The notes under the pieces were generated by a model. It was not told where the DNA came from and made no database searches. It worked only from the letters and a program-made list of their open reading frames with translations. This document shows, piece by piece, positions 1 through 11,700 of a stretch of 64,000 bases of DNA. The position numbers were made by a program, and so were the translations under genes. The stretch lies in NCBI RefSeq assembly GCF_026151205.1, contig NC_087080.1, forward strand, positions 8,335,720 through 8,399,719. Reading direction: 5' to 3'. Source of the stretch: Bolinopsis microptera (lineage: Eukaryota; Ctenophora; Tentaculata; Lobata; Bolinopsidae). Numbering within the stretch: position 1 is the stretch's first letter; every line of letters starts with the position of its first letter.

Positions 1-318
1 CACACTACAAAATACACACTACACACTACACACTACACACTACACACTACACAATACACACTACACACTACACACTACACACTACACACTACACACTACA
101 CAATACACACTACACACTACACACTACACACTACACACTACACACTACACACTACACACTACACAATACACACTACACAATACACACTACACACTACACA
201 CTACACAATACACACTACACACTACACACTACACACTACACAATACACACTACACACTACACAATACACAATACACAATACACAATACACAATACACAAT
301 ACACAATACACAATACGC
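1..318. repeat. Heptanucleotide microsatellite
   Basis: This is a tandem array of the 7-base unit ACACTAC, mixed with the variant ACACAAT. The last stretch before position 318 is almost pure variant, so the two variants are partly in separate blocks. The array runs off the left edge of the window. Open frames across it are low-complexity artefacts. Confidence 0.95.
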
Positions 319-679
319 AGATCTCATTATAATTACCAGGCTATTTATGGTCTGTAACTGAACTGTAATAGTGTTAGTTAATATCTGACCAACTTTCAAC
401 CGCTTGGTATAGATGCAAATAAGTTCCAAAAACCGAACCACTTGTTAAAGACCAGATATTACCTGGCCAAGGGCCCACAGTAACTCTATACGTACTGTTG
501 CTATCCCTCAAGAAAGTGCGACCTTGTAACCATGTAATATGAGCTTCTTGTTCGTTGTGATCACCTGATCACGTGATATCATATTATTTTGAGCGTGTTT
601 CGTGTGTTTATTTTCTGCTGGAGCTGGAGCTGTAGCTAACAGTGATATATACATGAATATCATTACTTTCCTTCTTTAA
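319..679. other. AT-rich spacer, nothing recognised
   Basis: I see no coding signal, RNA gene or clear repeat here. It lies between the microsatellite and the TTAA-flanked MITE. If gene A has upstream exons in the window they should be around here or further left, but I find no exon resembling exon 1 or 2 of genes B to D. Confidence 0.5.
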
Positions 680-1060
680 GGGGACATACACCAAAACCTT
701 TTTTGGTGCACCCTAAATTTTATTTCATATTATGAAAGTATGGGAAAAAGAATGAAGCAATGAGTTTAGCCACGTTAAATTTTTAAATATTCCCTCATTC
801 GGAAAAATTCACTTTTATCTTTTTTAAGCTTTTTAAAAATTTGGTCAAGTCTGTCGTTGTAATACCGATTTCTTAGTCATTTATAAAGGTATTGAGCTAA
901 TTTTTTTACTGAATCTTAAATTAAAATGAATCCTAATGAGGGAATATTTATTTAAAAAATGTAATGTGGCTAAACTCATTTTTTCCCCTATGAGCCTATG
1001 CTTTCTTAAAATGAAATAAAATTTAGGGTGGCACCAAAAAAGGTTTTGGTGTATGTCCCC
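680..1060. mobile_element. Foldback MITE with TTAA target duplication
   Basis: The 381-bp element starts GGGGACATACACC and ends with its reverse complement. It is bordered by TTAA at 676-679 and 1061-1064. The inverted repeats extend far inward, so most of the element folds on itself around a short centre. A TTAA target duplication is the signature of piggyBac-type transposition, so this is probably a non-autonomous piggyBac-like MITE. No transposase is encoded. Confidence 0.75.
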
Positions 1061-1064
1061 TTAA

Positions 1065-1445
1065 CATAATTGATTAAATAAAATTGACATGATTGATTAA
1101 GTAATTTACTGAGATATTAATAGTATAAATAATAACTACCATCATGTTGTAGTCTCCATATCATTAATTAACACTGTACATGCTACTGTGACAGGTAATA
1201 CTACAGACAATATAACGAGTGTAAGCTAAATAAGCAAATTTGCTTACATAATGATAACTGAAATGATCATAATATATTATTGGAATCATCTTCAAATCAC
1301 TTCCCCTCACCAGACACAGTAAAACTACTTAATTAATAAAAACTAAAACTCTTTAATAACTTGAACCGTGTATTAGCATACTGTACAGGAGCGACTGAAT
1401 AACAAACTAAATAACTATTATCCGTAATATGACGATATAACCCAG
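1065..1445 (+). other. AT-rich spacer, probable intron of gene A
   Basis: There is no recognisable coding sequence. It ends in a 3' splice acceptor (CCCAG at 1441-1445) in front of the CD225 exon, so at least its right end is intronic. Confidence 0.5.
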
Positions 1446-1873
1446 GTACAACAGAGAGGAGGAATTGCCCCACAAACAAACGCTGTCCTAGCCTGGATAG
1501 CGTGTTTGTGCTTCTTCTGGCCGATTGGACTGGTTGCTGTACTGAAAGCTAACGAGGCAGACAAGTGTATTGGACGAGGAGATTTCGAGGGAGCAAGAAG
1601 AAGTGGAGAGGTACGTACTCAACTATTTGAAATTTGAATCTGAATTAAGTTCCTTTTGATAAGATGAATTATTGCTGTCCTTGTATAAACATGTATTTTA
1701 CTGTAGAACGATTGGTGCGCAAACCTTCTCATAAACCATTTCTCCAGGCGGCTAAGAAATGGGCTATTGCTTCAATCATCACACAAGTAGTTCTAGGAGT
1801 TGTCGTGGGAATCATCTACGCTATCTACGTCGCTACTGTTGTTTCCACTGTGTACAGTTATAATGGAAAGTAG
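1446..1873 (+). CDS. CD225/dispanin (IFITM-like) membrane protein, copy A, partial
   Basis: Two exons are visible. The first, 1446-1610 (55 codons), follows CCCAG and ends at GAG|GTACGT. The second, 1748-1873 (41 codons plus TAG), follows CTCCAG. They encode TM1 with the motif CFFWPIGLVAVLKA, the loop GRGDFEGARRSGE, and TM2 starting AAKKWAIASIITQ. This two-TM plan with a GD.EGAR.S loop between the helices is that of the CD225/dispanin family, which includes the IFITM restriction factors. Members sit in plasma or endosomal membranes; the role of this copy is unknown. Exons 1 and 2, which should code the Pro/Gln-rich N-terminus, are not found upstream, so the gene is partial in the window or truncated. 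Downstream, 2810-2960 is an inverted copy of 8550-8700 beyond gene B, so A and B are inverted duplicates. Confidence 0.85.
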
Positions 1874-2150
1874 CGTAAGTGTGAATTAGATATTTGTATT
1901 TTATATTTCATGAAATTTTGAATATTAATTTAATATACTTAATCTGATTAATAAATACTTTCTCTCATGTGATTTTTTCCCGTTTCCAGGTGAACACCCA
2001 GATTATCAGATTTCTTAACCGTAGATCAGCCAACTCTCTTTAGGGATGACTACTCCTTACAACCGTCCAAATCACATCGATTCTTTGAGCGGACTATGGA
2101 TTGTTGATTCGTAGATTGTAGATTGTAGATTGTAGAACTGAACTCTGTAT
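1874..2150 (+). other. 3'UTR intron and 3'UTR exon of gene A
   Basis: One base after the TAG stop there is a 5' splice site (C|GTAAGT). A 3' acceptor (TTTCCAG) lies at 1983-1989, so a non-coding exon starts at 1990. Gene D has the same donor and gene C a related one (GTAATT). Sequences like the 1990 exon lie downstream of both (near 51590-51691 and 45190-45320, minus strand). The conservation supports a real 3'UTR intron directly after the stop codon. Confidence 0.65.
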
Positions 2151-3713
2151 TATATATCAATTATATCAGATCATGTAGAGTAACGTTAAAATGTTATAAC
2201 AGCGTTAAGTTCACAGTAATTTCGTTAAGTTCAGAGTAATTTTGATTGATTATGAAAAAGCTGTTGAGAAGATAGTTTATAGCTTTAATTTTTCTGTAGA
2301 TGAACGGCAATTATTTAGATGAATATTTTTCTCTGAGATTATAGCTTTATAGATTGATTTTCTTTCTAGCTTTTTAACTACGCGATAATCTGATAATTTG
2401 CTGACACTTAATATTGTAGTTTAAAGTTAAAGAAGTTTCTTTGACAGTAATATTCTCGATAGCACAACGTGTTGGCATAATAGTTGCGTAACCATGACAA
2501 CAGTGCTGCCATTTAGTCTCTGTAATGTCACGGGGATTATGATGTTGACAGTTTTAACTTTAAACTTTAAAAGATCGACAAAACAATTCGATAAGTTTGA
2601 TTTCTCTACTCAGCTCCGCTGCAATTTGGTTTTGGTTTTAATTTTTTGAGTTTTTTTTTCAATCATTTAGCATTTGTCGAAACTGTAGTTTGATTTAAAA
2701 ACTGATCGCTGTGATAAACAACCTATCCCAATTCCCAATTTTCTGAGTTTCTTATTTTCACTGAAACGATTCTTTGTAGAAATTCTTGAATCTTTGTAGC
2801 TAACAATTTATTTTTCGACATTAATTTATAAGATAAGTTTTGATTATTCGTCCAGTATCCAAAAAATTCTAATAGCAGCTATCATAATATTTTTACGCAT
2901 TTAGATATATACTATGGATTATCTTTTGTACATATATAGCCGCAACTTCTTGGATTTAATCGAAAATTATGTAATCTCAAAATTTTGTTTTCGCTACAAA
3001 ATAAATCGTTTTTAAAAATCAAATACTTTTCAAACTTTACAGAATACAGCAATTATAACGTATAAAATAAACTCGGATAAATTATTGCCCCCGTCTGGTT
3101 TTTGTACATGCAAAACCAGAAAGTTGCAGAATCTCTCAGAATGTATAGTAAAAAGTTACCAGTATGTACCCCATGATTGCTGAAGCCCATACATTCAATA
3201 ATTTCATTAAAATTGGTTGCCACGCTACAAATTTGGTTTCCATGTTTTTATTCCGTGACCACAATTAGACCCTGCGACTCCAAAACTCTTCGGTCCGGCG
3301 TAGCCAGGCCAGGATTTCTAATTAGTTAATTGAAAGGAGATTCTGCAATATCCTCTGGAGAGTTTGTCAAGTATTTTAAATGTGTATTAATATCTTTAAA
3401 AATGTTTTAGTTATTTTCAGAAGCTTTCAGTCAAATAATCCGAGTTTGCTTAAATCTGACTTAAATTTCTATACATGCTCATCGCTTGCACAAGTGTACA
3501 GATTTATTGTTGTTGGACAGAGCGTTTCACTCACAACACTTACCACAGGGCTTGTACTCACCTTCATGTGCACTGTGCAGTGATTGTATTGCTTAGTACT
3601 CAAGTCATTACATTCAGATATATTGAGTGGTTCACGTGTGTGTATGTGCTTATGAAGCACGATACATTTCCTGCGAAGTGATCGGAGGTAAAACTGTAAC
3701 ACGTATGTCGTAT
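2151..3713. other. Intergenic AT-rich DNA
   Basis: No gene is visible. Segment 2810-2960 is the reverse complement of 8550-8700 and marks an old inverted duplication carrying genes A and B. The short open frames at 3380-3702 overlap on both strands and show no family features. Confidence 0.5.
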
Positions 3714-4002
3714 CTGGTTACTGGTGGTTACTAATGGTTACTGGTTACTGGTTACTGGTTACTTGTGGTTACTGGTTACTGGTGGTTACTTGTTACTGTT
3801 GGTTACTGATAACTGGTTACTGGTTACTGGTTACTTCATACTTGTGGTTACTGGTTACTGGTTACTTCATACTTGTGGTTACTGGTTACTGGTGGTTACT
3901 TGTTACTGTTGTTTACTGGTTACTGGTTACTGGTTACTGGTTACTGGTTACTGGTTACTGGTTACTGGTTACTGGTTACTGGTTACTGGTTACTGGTTAC
4001 TT
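3714..4002. repeat. Heptanucleotide minisatellite (GGTTACT)n
   Basis: This is a tandem array of GGTTACT with interspersed variants such as TGTGGTTACT and ACTTCATACTT. The last 100 bases are nearly pure. Long overlapping open frames through it are repeat artefacts. Confidence 0.95.
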
Positions 4003-4109
4003 AATTCATCACACACTATTGTCATTTGTGACGTGAACGACTTATGCCGTGTGCCTTATTGTTAATCTGTATCTGTCTAGATCGTGTTGCTGAGCTGGCT
4101 GAAGTATTA

Positions 4110-4558
4110 GGGGCCATCTACTTAGGACGGCCGCCAAAATCGCAGATTTTCATACCACCCCCTCCCCCTGTCCGGGTATGTCCGAATTTTCAAAACCACC
4201 CCCTCCCCCGGACTCCGGATTTCCAGCTACTTTTATGAGTACAAATAAATCCATCTCAAATTCATTGTTAATAAAATGTGTAGTTTTAATCTTTCTTCGC
4301 TCTTATGAAGTTATGAGTGGGTCGATCCATGACAAAGGCATGTTGCCGAAACGTCGATAACGTCGATCCCTGTCAAAATACAGGGATCTTAACTTACAGA
4401 GTAATTAGTGTCAAAGAGTTGAAATAAATGGGACTTTTTCGTTAATTCTGCCAAAATCAGAAATCCTCCCTCCCCCTGTCCGGATTTGTCCGAAATTCCA
4501 AAAGCACCCCCCCCCCCTCCCTATTTGTCGGACGTCCTAAGTAGATATAGATGGCCCC
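4110..4558. mobile_element. Harbinger-like MITE, TTA target duplication
   Basis: The left end reads GGGGCCATCTACTTAGGAC and the right end is its inverted match. TTA flanks both sides (4107-4109 and 4559-4561). A 3-bp TTA duplication with G-rich termini fits non-autonomous PIF/Harbinger elements. Two C-rich subterminal blocks with similar CCCCCTCCCCC/GTCCGG text lie near each end. There is no transposase frame. Confidence 0.7.
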
Positions 4559-4561
4559 TTA

Positions 4562-6239
4562 CTATTTGTGTTAACGCGTGACAGTAATACTGGCAGCTGA
4601 ATCTTTCAAATAGGAGCTTATGGGTCGTATTACCATACAATTGGACACTTATCAGGATAGCTCATGTCACGAGTTTGTCCCGTACATGTAGCTTTAGAAA
4701 CCAATCACCATATTATATATATCTAGCATTACCTAATTCTCTAATTCCACCTAGCGACTTTCTATCCACAGTTCTACTTCCTTCAGATCTACTATAACAC
4801 ACCTACAATCGCACTACAACGACTCATCTGTTATGTTCTACTTCCTTCAGATCTACTTCCTAACCTTAAGGGTTGTTCACATATTACGTCATCAATATTT
4901 TAGCAATTTCCCCCCCCCTCCCGCCCTCCTTAATCAACCGTAATCAAGACCCACCCCCCCCCCCCCTCCTGACAGCAATATTACGTAATCATGGCCTGAC
5001 CCCCCCCCCCCCCCCCCCCCAAAAAAGGGGACAAGTGTTAGATAGTGTCGAGACGAGACCTACAACGTCTCATCTGTTACACTACAACGTCTAATCTGTA
5101 CATACTACTCAGTAGCTCACTTTCCTCACAGCTGTTTGTAAAGGATACCTTCTAATAGTTGTAGAATGTTGCTCTATAATGCAAATGTATATATCTTTAC
5201 TAAGTTACACCTGGCCCTAAAGTTAAGAAACCACAGCCATGATACGGCTGGCCTCTAAATTAATTTCAAACTTTAAGCATCCACTATTCAGCTTTTTCGC
5301 AACTTAAACACCAATAACACTGGTACACTGGCCTCCACAACCGACAACAAATAATGTTTTAACCTTATTGTAACCTAAATGTTTATTAAAATTACATGTT
5401 AACATGTTATTAAAAGCTTGTTTGTAGAACACATGTTGTTTCTACGTGAGGACACGACTAAAATAATGTGATCTTAAATCACGGAAGGAATCTCAACAGA
5501 GATAACATTACATGACGTATAGCCCACGTACGGAGACGACAATGTGTGGAATTTGTAGATTGCAGTATTTTGTAGCTAGAGGGGTTAAGTTCTGGTTTTG
5601 GGTTTCGTGTATTTATTCGTGATCTAATGTTCCGTCAAAACTGGGAAACTTTCTCTTGCTGAGTGTTTAGAGCGACCAAAACCGTGCAGTGATGCAAATA
5701 ACGATAATAATGTAAGTGGTAATTAATAGTAGTCAATTCAATTGTCCAATCATCTCTATTCCAAATAATGTAGCTATGTTGGGCGTTTATTAAACAAACA
5801 ACCTTTACTTACATCTTAATCGACACAAAAATTTATTAAATGGCATGTTTAATGACTTAATGAGAGTAAAATGTTATGAAACTTCTCTGGAATGCTGGTT
5901 GAATGTTTAATGATATGTGTTACCTAACTGCTAAGTGCTAACACCCAGGTTCAATATCTACCATTATGCCCATCCCTTGTTTGGGTAAGGAATGTTGCTT
6001 AAATGATGTCAACCTTTTGCCAAGTTTTTATCTACTAAAAATAACCTGTATTTTAATTTTCCCTGTCTCCCTGTTTCAAGAGCAAACATCCCTTACCACA
6101 CAAATTCACTTTAAAAATGACGTCAAAAATGAGTGATCTAATCTTTATCATTGTAGGAACGCGCATTGCATCAATAAGTGTAAACCGGCGCTCTGCAGAT
6201 AATTTGCGCTCGCGCGCGCTCGCTGCTTTGATCTAGTCT
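4562..6239. other. Intergenic DNA with C-tracts, no gene
   Basis: Near 4870-5035 is a fragment beginning GGTTGTTCACATATTACGTC, followed by several long C runs. It resembles the ends of the MITE at 10512-10675, so it is probably a decayed relative. The remaining 1.2 kb has no coding or repeat signal that I recognise. Confidence 0.5.
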
Positions 6240-6510
6240 AGCTGTTTGGTTGTTGTTTAGAACCCGCCCCAATCTCGTATCGGAAACTGACGAAACTCAA
6301 TTTTGAGTATGAATACAGGTGGTACATGCAAGTAAAGAGCTGCTTTGATCTCACTTTGTTTGTTTTATTATTTGTAGAACCCGTCCCCAATCTCGTACTG
6401 GAAAATGACCCAACTCAATACTGAGGTCTGAGTGTGAAAACAGAATTGCAAGGGTATTCATTGAGTATTTAGAGTTCTGTAAAACTGCAGTTAGAATTGT
6501 GCTTAAGAAT
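6240..6510. repeat. Dispersed repeat, two tandem copies
   Basis: Two adjacent copies (about 6250-6330 and 6370-6510) share the text AGAACCCGTCCCCAATCTCG followed by an AAACTCA / GGTCTGAGTGTGAA segment. The same sequence occurs inside the Polinton at 40790-40950. It is a dispersed family of unknown type, probably part of a larger non-autonomous element. Confidence 0.7.
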
Positions 6511-8705
6511 TTCTATAACACCGTGATAAACCTCTTATCTGTACAGAGAAGCGGACAAGATCTCGTCAGGACCTCCGGAAAGAGAACATTTATTTAATAT
6601 TTTAGACCGTCTCATGACTAGAATTTCTAGTAGAAATGGGTTTGCTCTAACCAGAGCCCTCTCGGTTCAACTTGTGTGTTGTGAAACAAGCGCGTTACGT
6701 CACGCAGTACGCGTATACACATGGCTATGTGAAGAAATGGGTACCAGTTGTAGCGCGATGCACTACTGTGTACTGGGTCGCGCCGCGCATCAAATAATTC
6801 TTCTCGCAACCACTTCGGTAGATCGGCGAGATGCAAGCACCACTGTGCCTCACCGAGCTGCGAAGGATTGACATCGTGAATCAAGGGTACCAGATACCCA
6901 GAATTTATTTCCACCGACGTCGTAGCTAGTAATATAAGTAATCAAAACAGGGATGATAAGAATAATATTATAAGTCTCAGCCCAGTGAGCCCACTAGGGA
7001 TGATCAACGCGAGCGTACCTGGATTGTTTTTTTTACCGGGACTGGCAAAATTAAAATGTGTTGTGACCTAGTGGTTGCTCTATCCAAAGCCCTTGCGCTT
7101 GCTGTAGCGCGCTCTCGCCTCACGGTGACTTGCATTGTATTGAAACAAGCGCGCCCGCAGTGGCGCGAAAGCACATGGTTAGGTGAAACCTAGTGCATGG
7201 CGTAACGTTGCCTGTTGGCGCCCCGCCGAAAAATCGCCCCCCTGTTGGCGCCCCTCCCCCTTTTGGTGCCCTCCCTAAAATTGAACAAATTAGGTGAATC
7301 TCTTAAAAAGTTTGTATCTAGAGCAAAACACGCAGTTTTGCTAGTACTTTAGTTAAGGGGGCCGGGGGGGGGGGGGGGTCTTCATCAAAATTCTCTCGAA
7401 ATAGTAGTTTCTGATAGAGGGGAGTGCTATCTATCAGCTGCTTTTGGTCCCATGGAAAAATACTAGCTAGCTAGCTGAAAATATCGCTATCCATGGTCAA
7501 AGGTCAGCGCTCATGTTTAATTGTAAATTTGGTATTGCGCAGCGATTTTCAATCGCGCGTCCTAAAAATCGAGTCTAAAAATCTATCTCCTCCTACATTT
7601 GTTGAGAAATCACCCTGAAACTTTTAAGATATGTTCTAGGGATCAATTAGGAGAGAAGTATCGAGCCGAATTTTGAGATGGCCCTCAGAAAACTTTTATT
7701 TCGATTTTAAAAATCTTGGACCTCATTTTTTGACGATTTTTCCAGGTCCAGGATTTTCAAAATCGAATTAAAAAGACCCGGATCGGATAGCTGCATCGAG
7801 CTAACACCGTGGGCAGCAACTTGGGCAAGTTATTTTCAGCAGGGTTGGGAAAAACGCAAATGGAATCTGTAAAAAACGCAACTTTTTCCATTTTCTTTAA
7901 AAAACGTTCAAAAGACGTTTAAAAAACGTTCTCTAACCCAAATCAAACCTGTTCACGTGCGAGAATTTAGATAATTGTATGACCAGCCATGCATATCACG
8001 TCCGCAGTACACTGTACTGTGTATTTACTATTTATAGAAGTCTTCTAGAATGTTCGGTTGGATTTTTTAAAAAGAGGCTGGGCCTGGATGGTCCACGAAA
8101 GGATAGCATGTGGATGCTTTGCCTACCTCTGGGGTATGGCAGTCCTATGGGAGGATCATGCCGGGGGAATCAGAATGTGTAATGTGGGATGATGGTAAGC
8201 AGTAAGTGTTGTAAGATGTGTCGTGTATGAACGCTTAAGTGGCAACTGGTTGTGGAAGAGAAAGGTGAACTAAGGGGTCGTTCACATATTACGTAATCAG
8301 CCGAAGGGGGTGGTTTTCAAATGCTTACGGTTGATTACGGGGGGGGGGGGGGGGGGGGGGAGGGGGAGTTTGGTCGTTGATTACGTAATCAAAATTTTAA
8401 TTTTTTACCGATTTTCGAAATACCAATTGGACAATTTTCGTTAATTATATAATCAAAATTTTCGTTTTTTAAACCAATTTTCGTTTAGTATTTGCATGCA
8501 CCGATTTATTTTGAAGTGAAAACAAAGTTTTGAGATAATACATAATACAATTAAATCCAAAAAGTTTAGCTACATGTACAAAAAATAATCCAAAGTATAT
8601 ATACCTAAATGCGTAAAAATATTAACATTACCACTATTATTAATATTTTTTAAATACTGGACGAATATTTAAAACTTATCTTATAAATTAATAATGAACT
8701 TTACT
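6511..8705. other. Intergenic DNA with repeat fragments
   Basis: No convincing gene is present. About 6950-7080 shares ATTATAAGTCTCAGCCCA and GACCGGGACTGGCA-like text with 23690-23950. Two GC-rich stretches (6680-6860 and 7070-7210) contain similar words (GAAACAAGCGCG) and may be diverged copies of one repeat. There are G homopolymers near 7362 and 8340. A GGGGTCGTTCACATATTACG end after TAA at 8276 belongs to the MITE family seen intact at 10512. Segment 8550-8700 is the inverted partner of 2810-2960. Confidence 0.5.
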
Positions 8706-11700
8706 TTAATTCCAATCAAAGGTTTGAACACTGGCAACAGCTTTGGAAGCTAAAACAGCGAAGACGATATAGTAGATGATTCCCGCGACAACCATGAGAA
8801 CTATTGGTGTGACGATTGCGGCAATAGCCCATTTCTTAGCCGCCTGGGAAAATGGTTTATGAGAATTGAGAAGGCTTGCAAATCAATCGTTCTACAGTAA
8901 AATACATTTGTTTAGAATAGTTATCTTACTACAATTATCTTTTAGCAATGATTCATCTTATCAAAAGGAACTAAATTAAGATTCAAATTTCAAATAGTTA
9001 AGTACGTACCTCCCCACTTCTTCTTCCTCCCTCGAAATCTCCTCGTCCAATACACTTGTCTGCCTCGTTAGCTTTCAGTACAGCAACCAGTCCAATCGGC
9101 CAGAAGAAGCACAGACACGATATCCAGGCTAAGACGGCGTTTGTTTGTGGGGCAACTCCTCCTTGTTGTACCTGGGTAATGTTACGTTTAGGTTAGACTT
9201 ACAGAATAGGATATTAAATAAGATATTTGGTTTGTTACCTATTAAGTCGCTATTAGTATTATACACGGTTCAAGTTATAAAAGTCGTATCACACAGTGCA
9301 CTGTATCTTATGTATCTATATCAAACTTATTCAGCTTTTAAAACATGATTTAAAACTGGGGTAATTAATAAAATGAAAGCATTCCAAAAAAGTTTACTGT
9401 AAAAAAAGTTTACTTAAAAAGGTTTACCACAACAACTTGAGGTTGAGGAGGAGGACTTTGAGTTTGGGGATACACCTGAGGAAATTAGAGTTTAATATTT
9501 TAATACTTTTCATAAAAACTATTAAGATACTTAAGAATATATTGTATTGTTTTAACATCGTATGAGAAGGCATGTGATAAATGTATAATATTAATAGACA
9601 AGTATAGTTCAGATTCGATCGAATTTGATAACAAATAGTAATAACTCCAGGATAAGCTGAAATGGTTCGTTACGCTTGTGTCATTTATGATCGAAAGTAA
9701 AGTTTTTAACAAATTATTATATTGAGACCATATTGTGACTTCAGACACTTTTAATCTCGTTATCATTGAGATGATAAACCAATATGAGTAGGACATGATA
9801 TAAGAGAGCGAAATAACAGGAAATGTTTTACTGAATAGTTTTCTGAGAAAAGACTTACATTTGTCATTTTCACAGTCCTTCACAGAAAAACCGGTTCTTA
9901 AAACCTTTTAGATTAAAAATATTTAATATTCGGCAATTGGTATAACACATTTTTTGTTTTCTTGATAATATTAATTAGAAAATGCCGCGGTGGCGTAAGT
10001 TTGTTTTGACACCTGACAGCGATAAACCGGTGTATACATTTTCTTAAAACTGCTCAATTGTGCCACAAATGGTGTCAAAGACATAGAAGCAATGGTAAAA
10101 AGTCAAGGCAAACAAGTCATAGTAAAAAGGTAATAGCGAAAAATTCATGCCGAAAACTCACTTAAATTCTCTACCTTTTCGTCATTGCAAAAGCATTGTA
10201 GGTTTATTTAATTTTAACCTACCAAGACGCGCGCCGAGTTGGACTCGTCGACGGTATTTGAAACAAATATCTTACGAGTATCACCCGTTAACAAAAGCAT
10301 TCTACTCTTAGCTATTCATTGTTTAACAATTGTCCTAACAACAAAACATCACTGCATTTCTTCAGACAAATTTAGGGTATTGAATGTTCGTTTGAAGACG
10401 AAGTTACCCATTTGATGAAAGATCTGAGACATGAGATATCTTCAGGGTGGCCTAAATGTCACAAACGGGTTTATGAAATAACCATTCTTTATGTTCAGAA
10501 GCTGCTGTATAGGGGTCGTTCACATATTCTATAATGACTTGTTGGACAATTTGTAACCCCCCTCCCCCCTCCGTAATCAGTTTTACACATAGCTATAGTG
10601 TCAAAATTACACTGGCGTAATCATTTGGAAACTTCCCTCCCCCCTCGGCTGATAACGTAATATGTGAACGACCCCATACCTACTATAATATGCTCATAAT
10701 TCATGATATGATTCATGATTCATAATTCAATAAATTTTCCAGTACGCTCCAATGTAACTCATAAAATAAATATTTGACTAATGTTTGCTTTAAAGTTATA
10801 CTGAAGACCCCTACAAGAACCATGATCTTCTAACAAGGCCCCCATCTAAGGCTTGATGGGCATGAGCTTCATAATATTTAACGCAAACATAATATGTTCT
10901 AAAAATATCATAACATTAGATTAATTCGAAATAAATTAGTTAAATAAATAAGGTAAATTACCTCATTGCCTGGTAATGAGTTCTTACACTTCCTTTTCAA
11001 CAAAATACCTTACACACAATATAAATAAAGAAATTTTAAAACTATCCTGTGTCAGTTAATACATACATTATGGGTAAATATGATTTAACTTTGTACTTGA
11101 TCCCTAGAGACCACTTAAATATGTAAAGTTTATAATTTAAAACTTAAAAGCGCCCATACTGATACACCATGCCTGGTGTTACTGATATGCGACTAGAATA
11201 TCAGAACATGTTTTAGATCATATATTTGTGCATTATATTATAAAACCTCTCTATAGTTATACCGTTAACCGTGCCAATCTATTATGTTTATCAGGTTCGA
11301 ACATTGGATTCTTTTGATACTTGACATGAAATTGTTCTCGGAATTCTTGCACAGTTTTTAAAGTCTTCAAACATGTGCTCAGCCAACTAAACTGGAAAGT
11401 TGATTTTTTAACCTCAAAGTCACAAAACAAATTTAGGCATATGTTTTTCATATTTACCAATTTTTTCTTCGTTTCGATGGGAGTGTGCTAGGGACTTTTG
11501 GATAAGTGCAAAATAACTGCAAATTGCACATTAATATATGAGCTATGAAGAAACATATATTTTAAAATACCTCCTTTTGAATTTCTGGTGGAAATTGGAT
11601 TTCTGGTTTCCAGCTGATAGTGTGAAAGTTTACATATCTGTGGTATCTATATGCTACTGATCGTTTCTAGTATAAATGTAAGTGGAAATCGATCGGCGTA

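Noticed and set aside
1-318. CRISPR-like or telomeric array
   Set aside because: It is a 7-base simple repeat without spacers, and not the telomere unit.
3724-4065. Trp/Leu/Val/Tyr-rich repeat frames
   Set aside because: They translate the GGTTACT minisatellite; 7-base periodicity gives long frames by chance.
6614-6914. Overlapping frames on both strands in a GC-rich patch
   Set aside because: They mirror each other and match no family. The patch resembles 7070-7210 and looks like a decayed repeat.
9500-9883. 127-codon minus-strand frame
   Set aside because: AT-rich intron sequence with Ile/Ser/Tyr bias and no motif.
11257-11460. Short minus-strand frame with a faint helix-turn-helix look
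   Set aside because: 67 codons in an intron with no partner domain, ends or repeats to make it a transposase remnant with any confidence.
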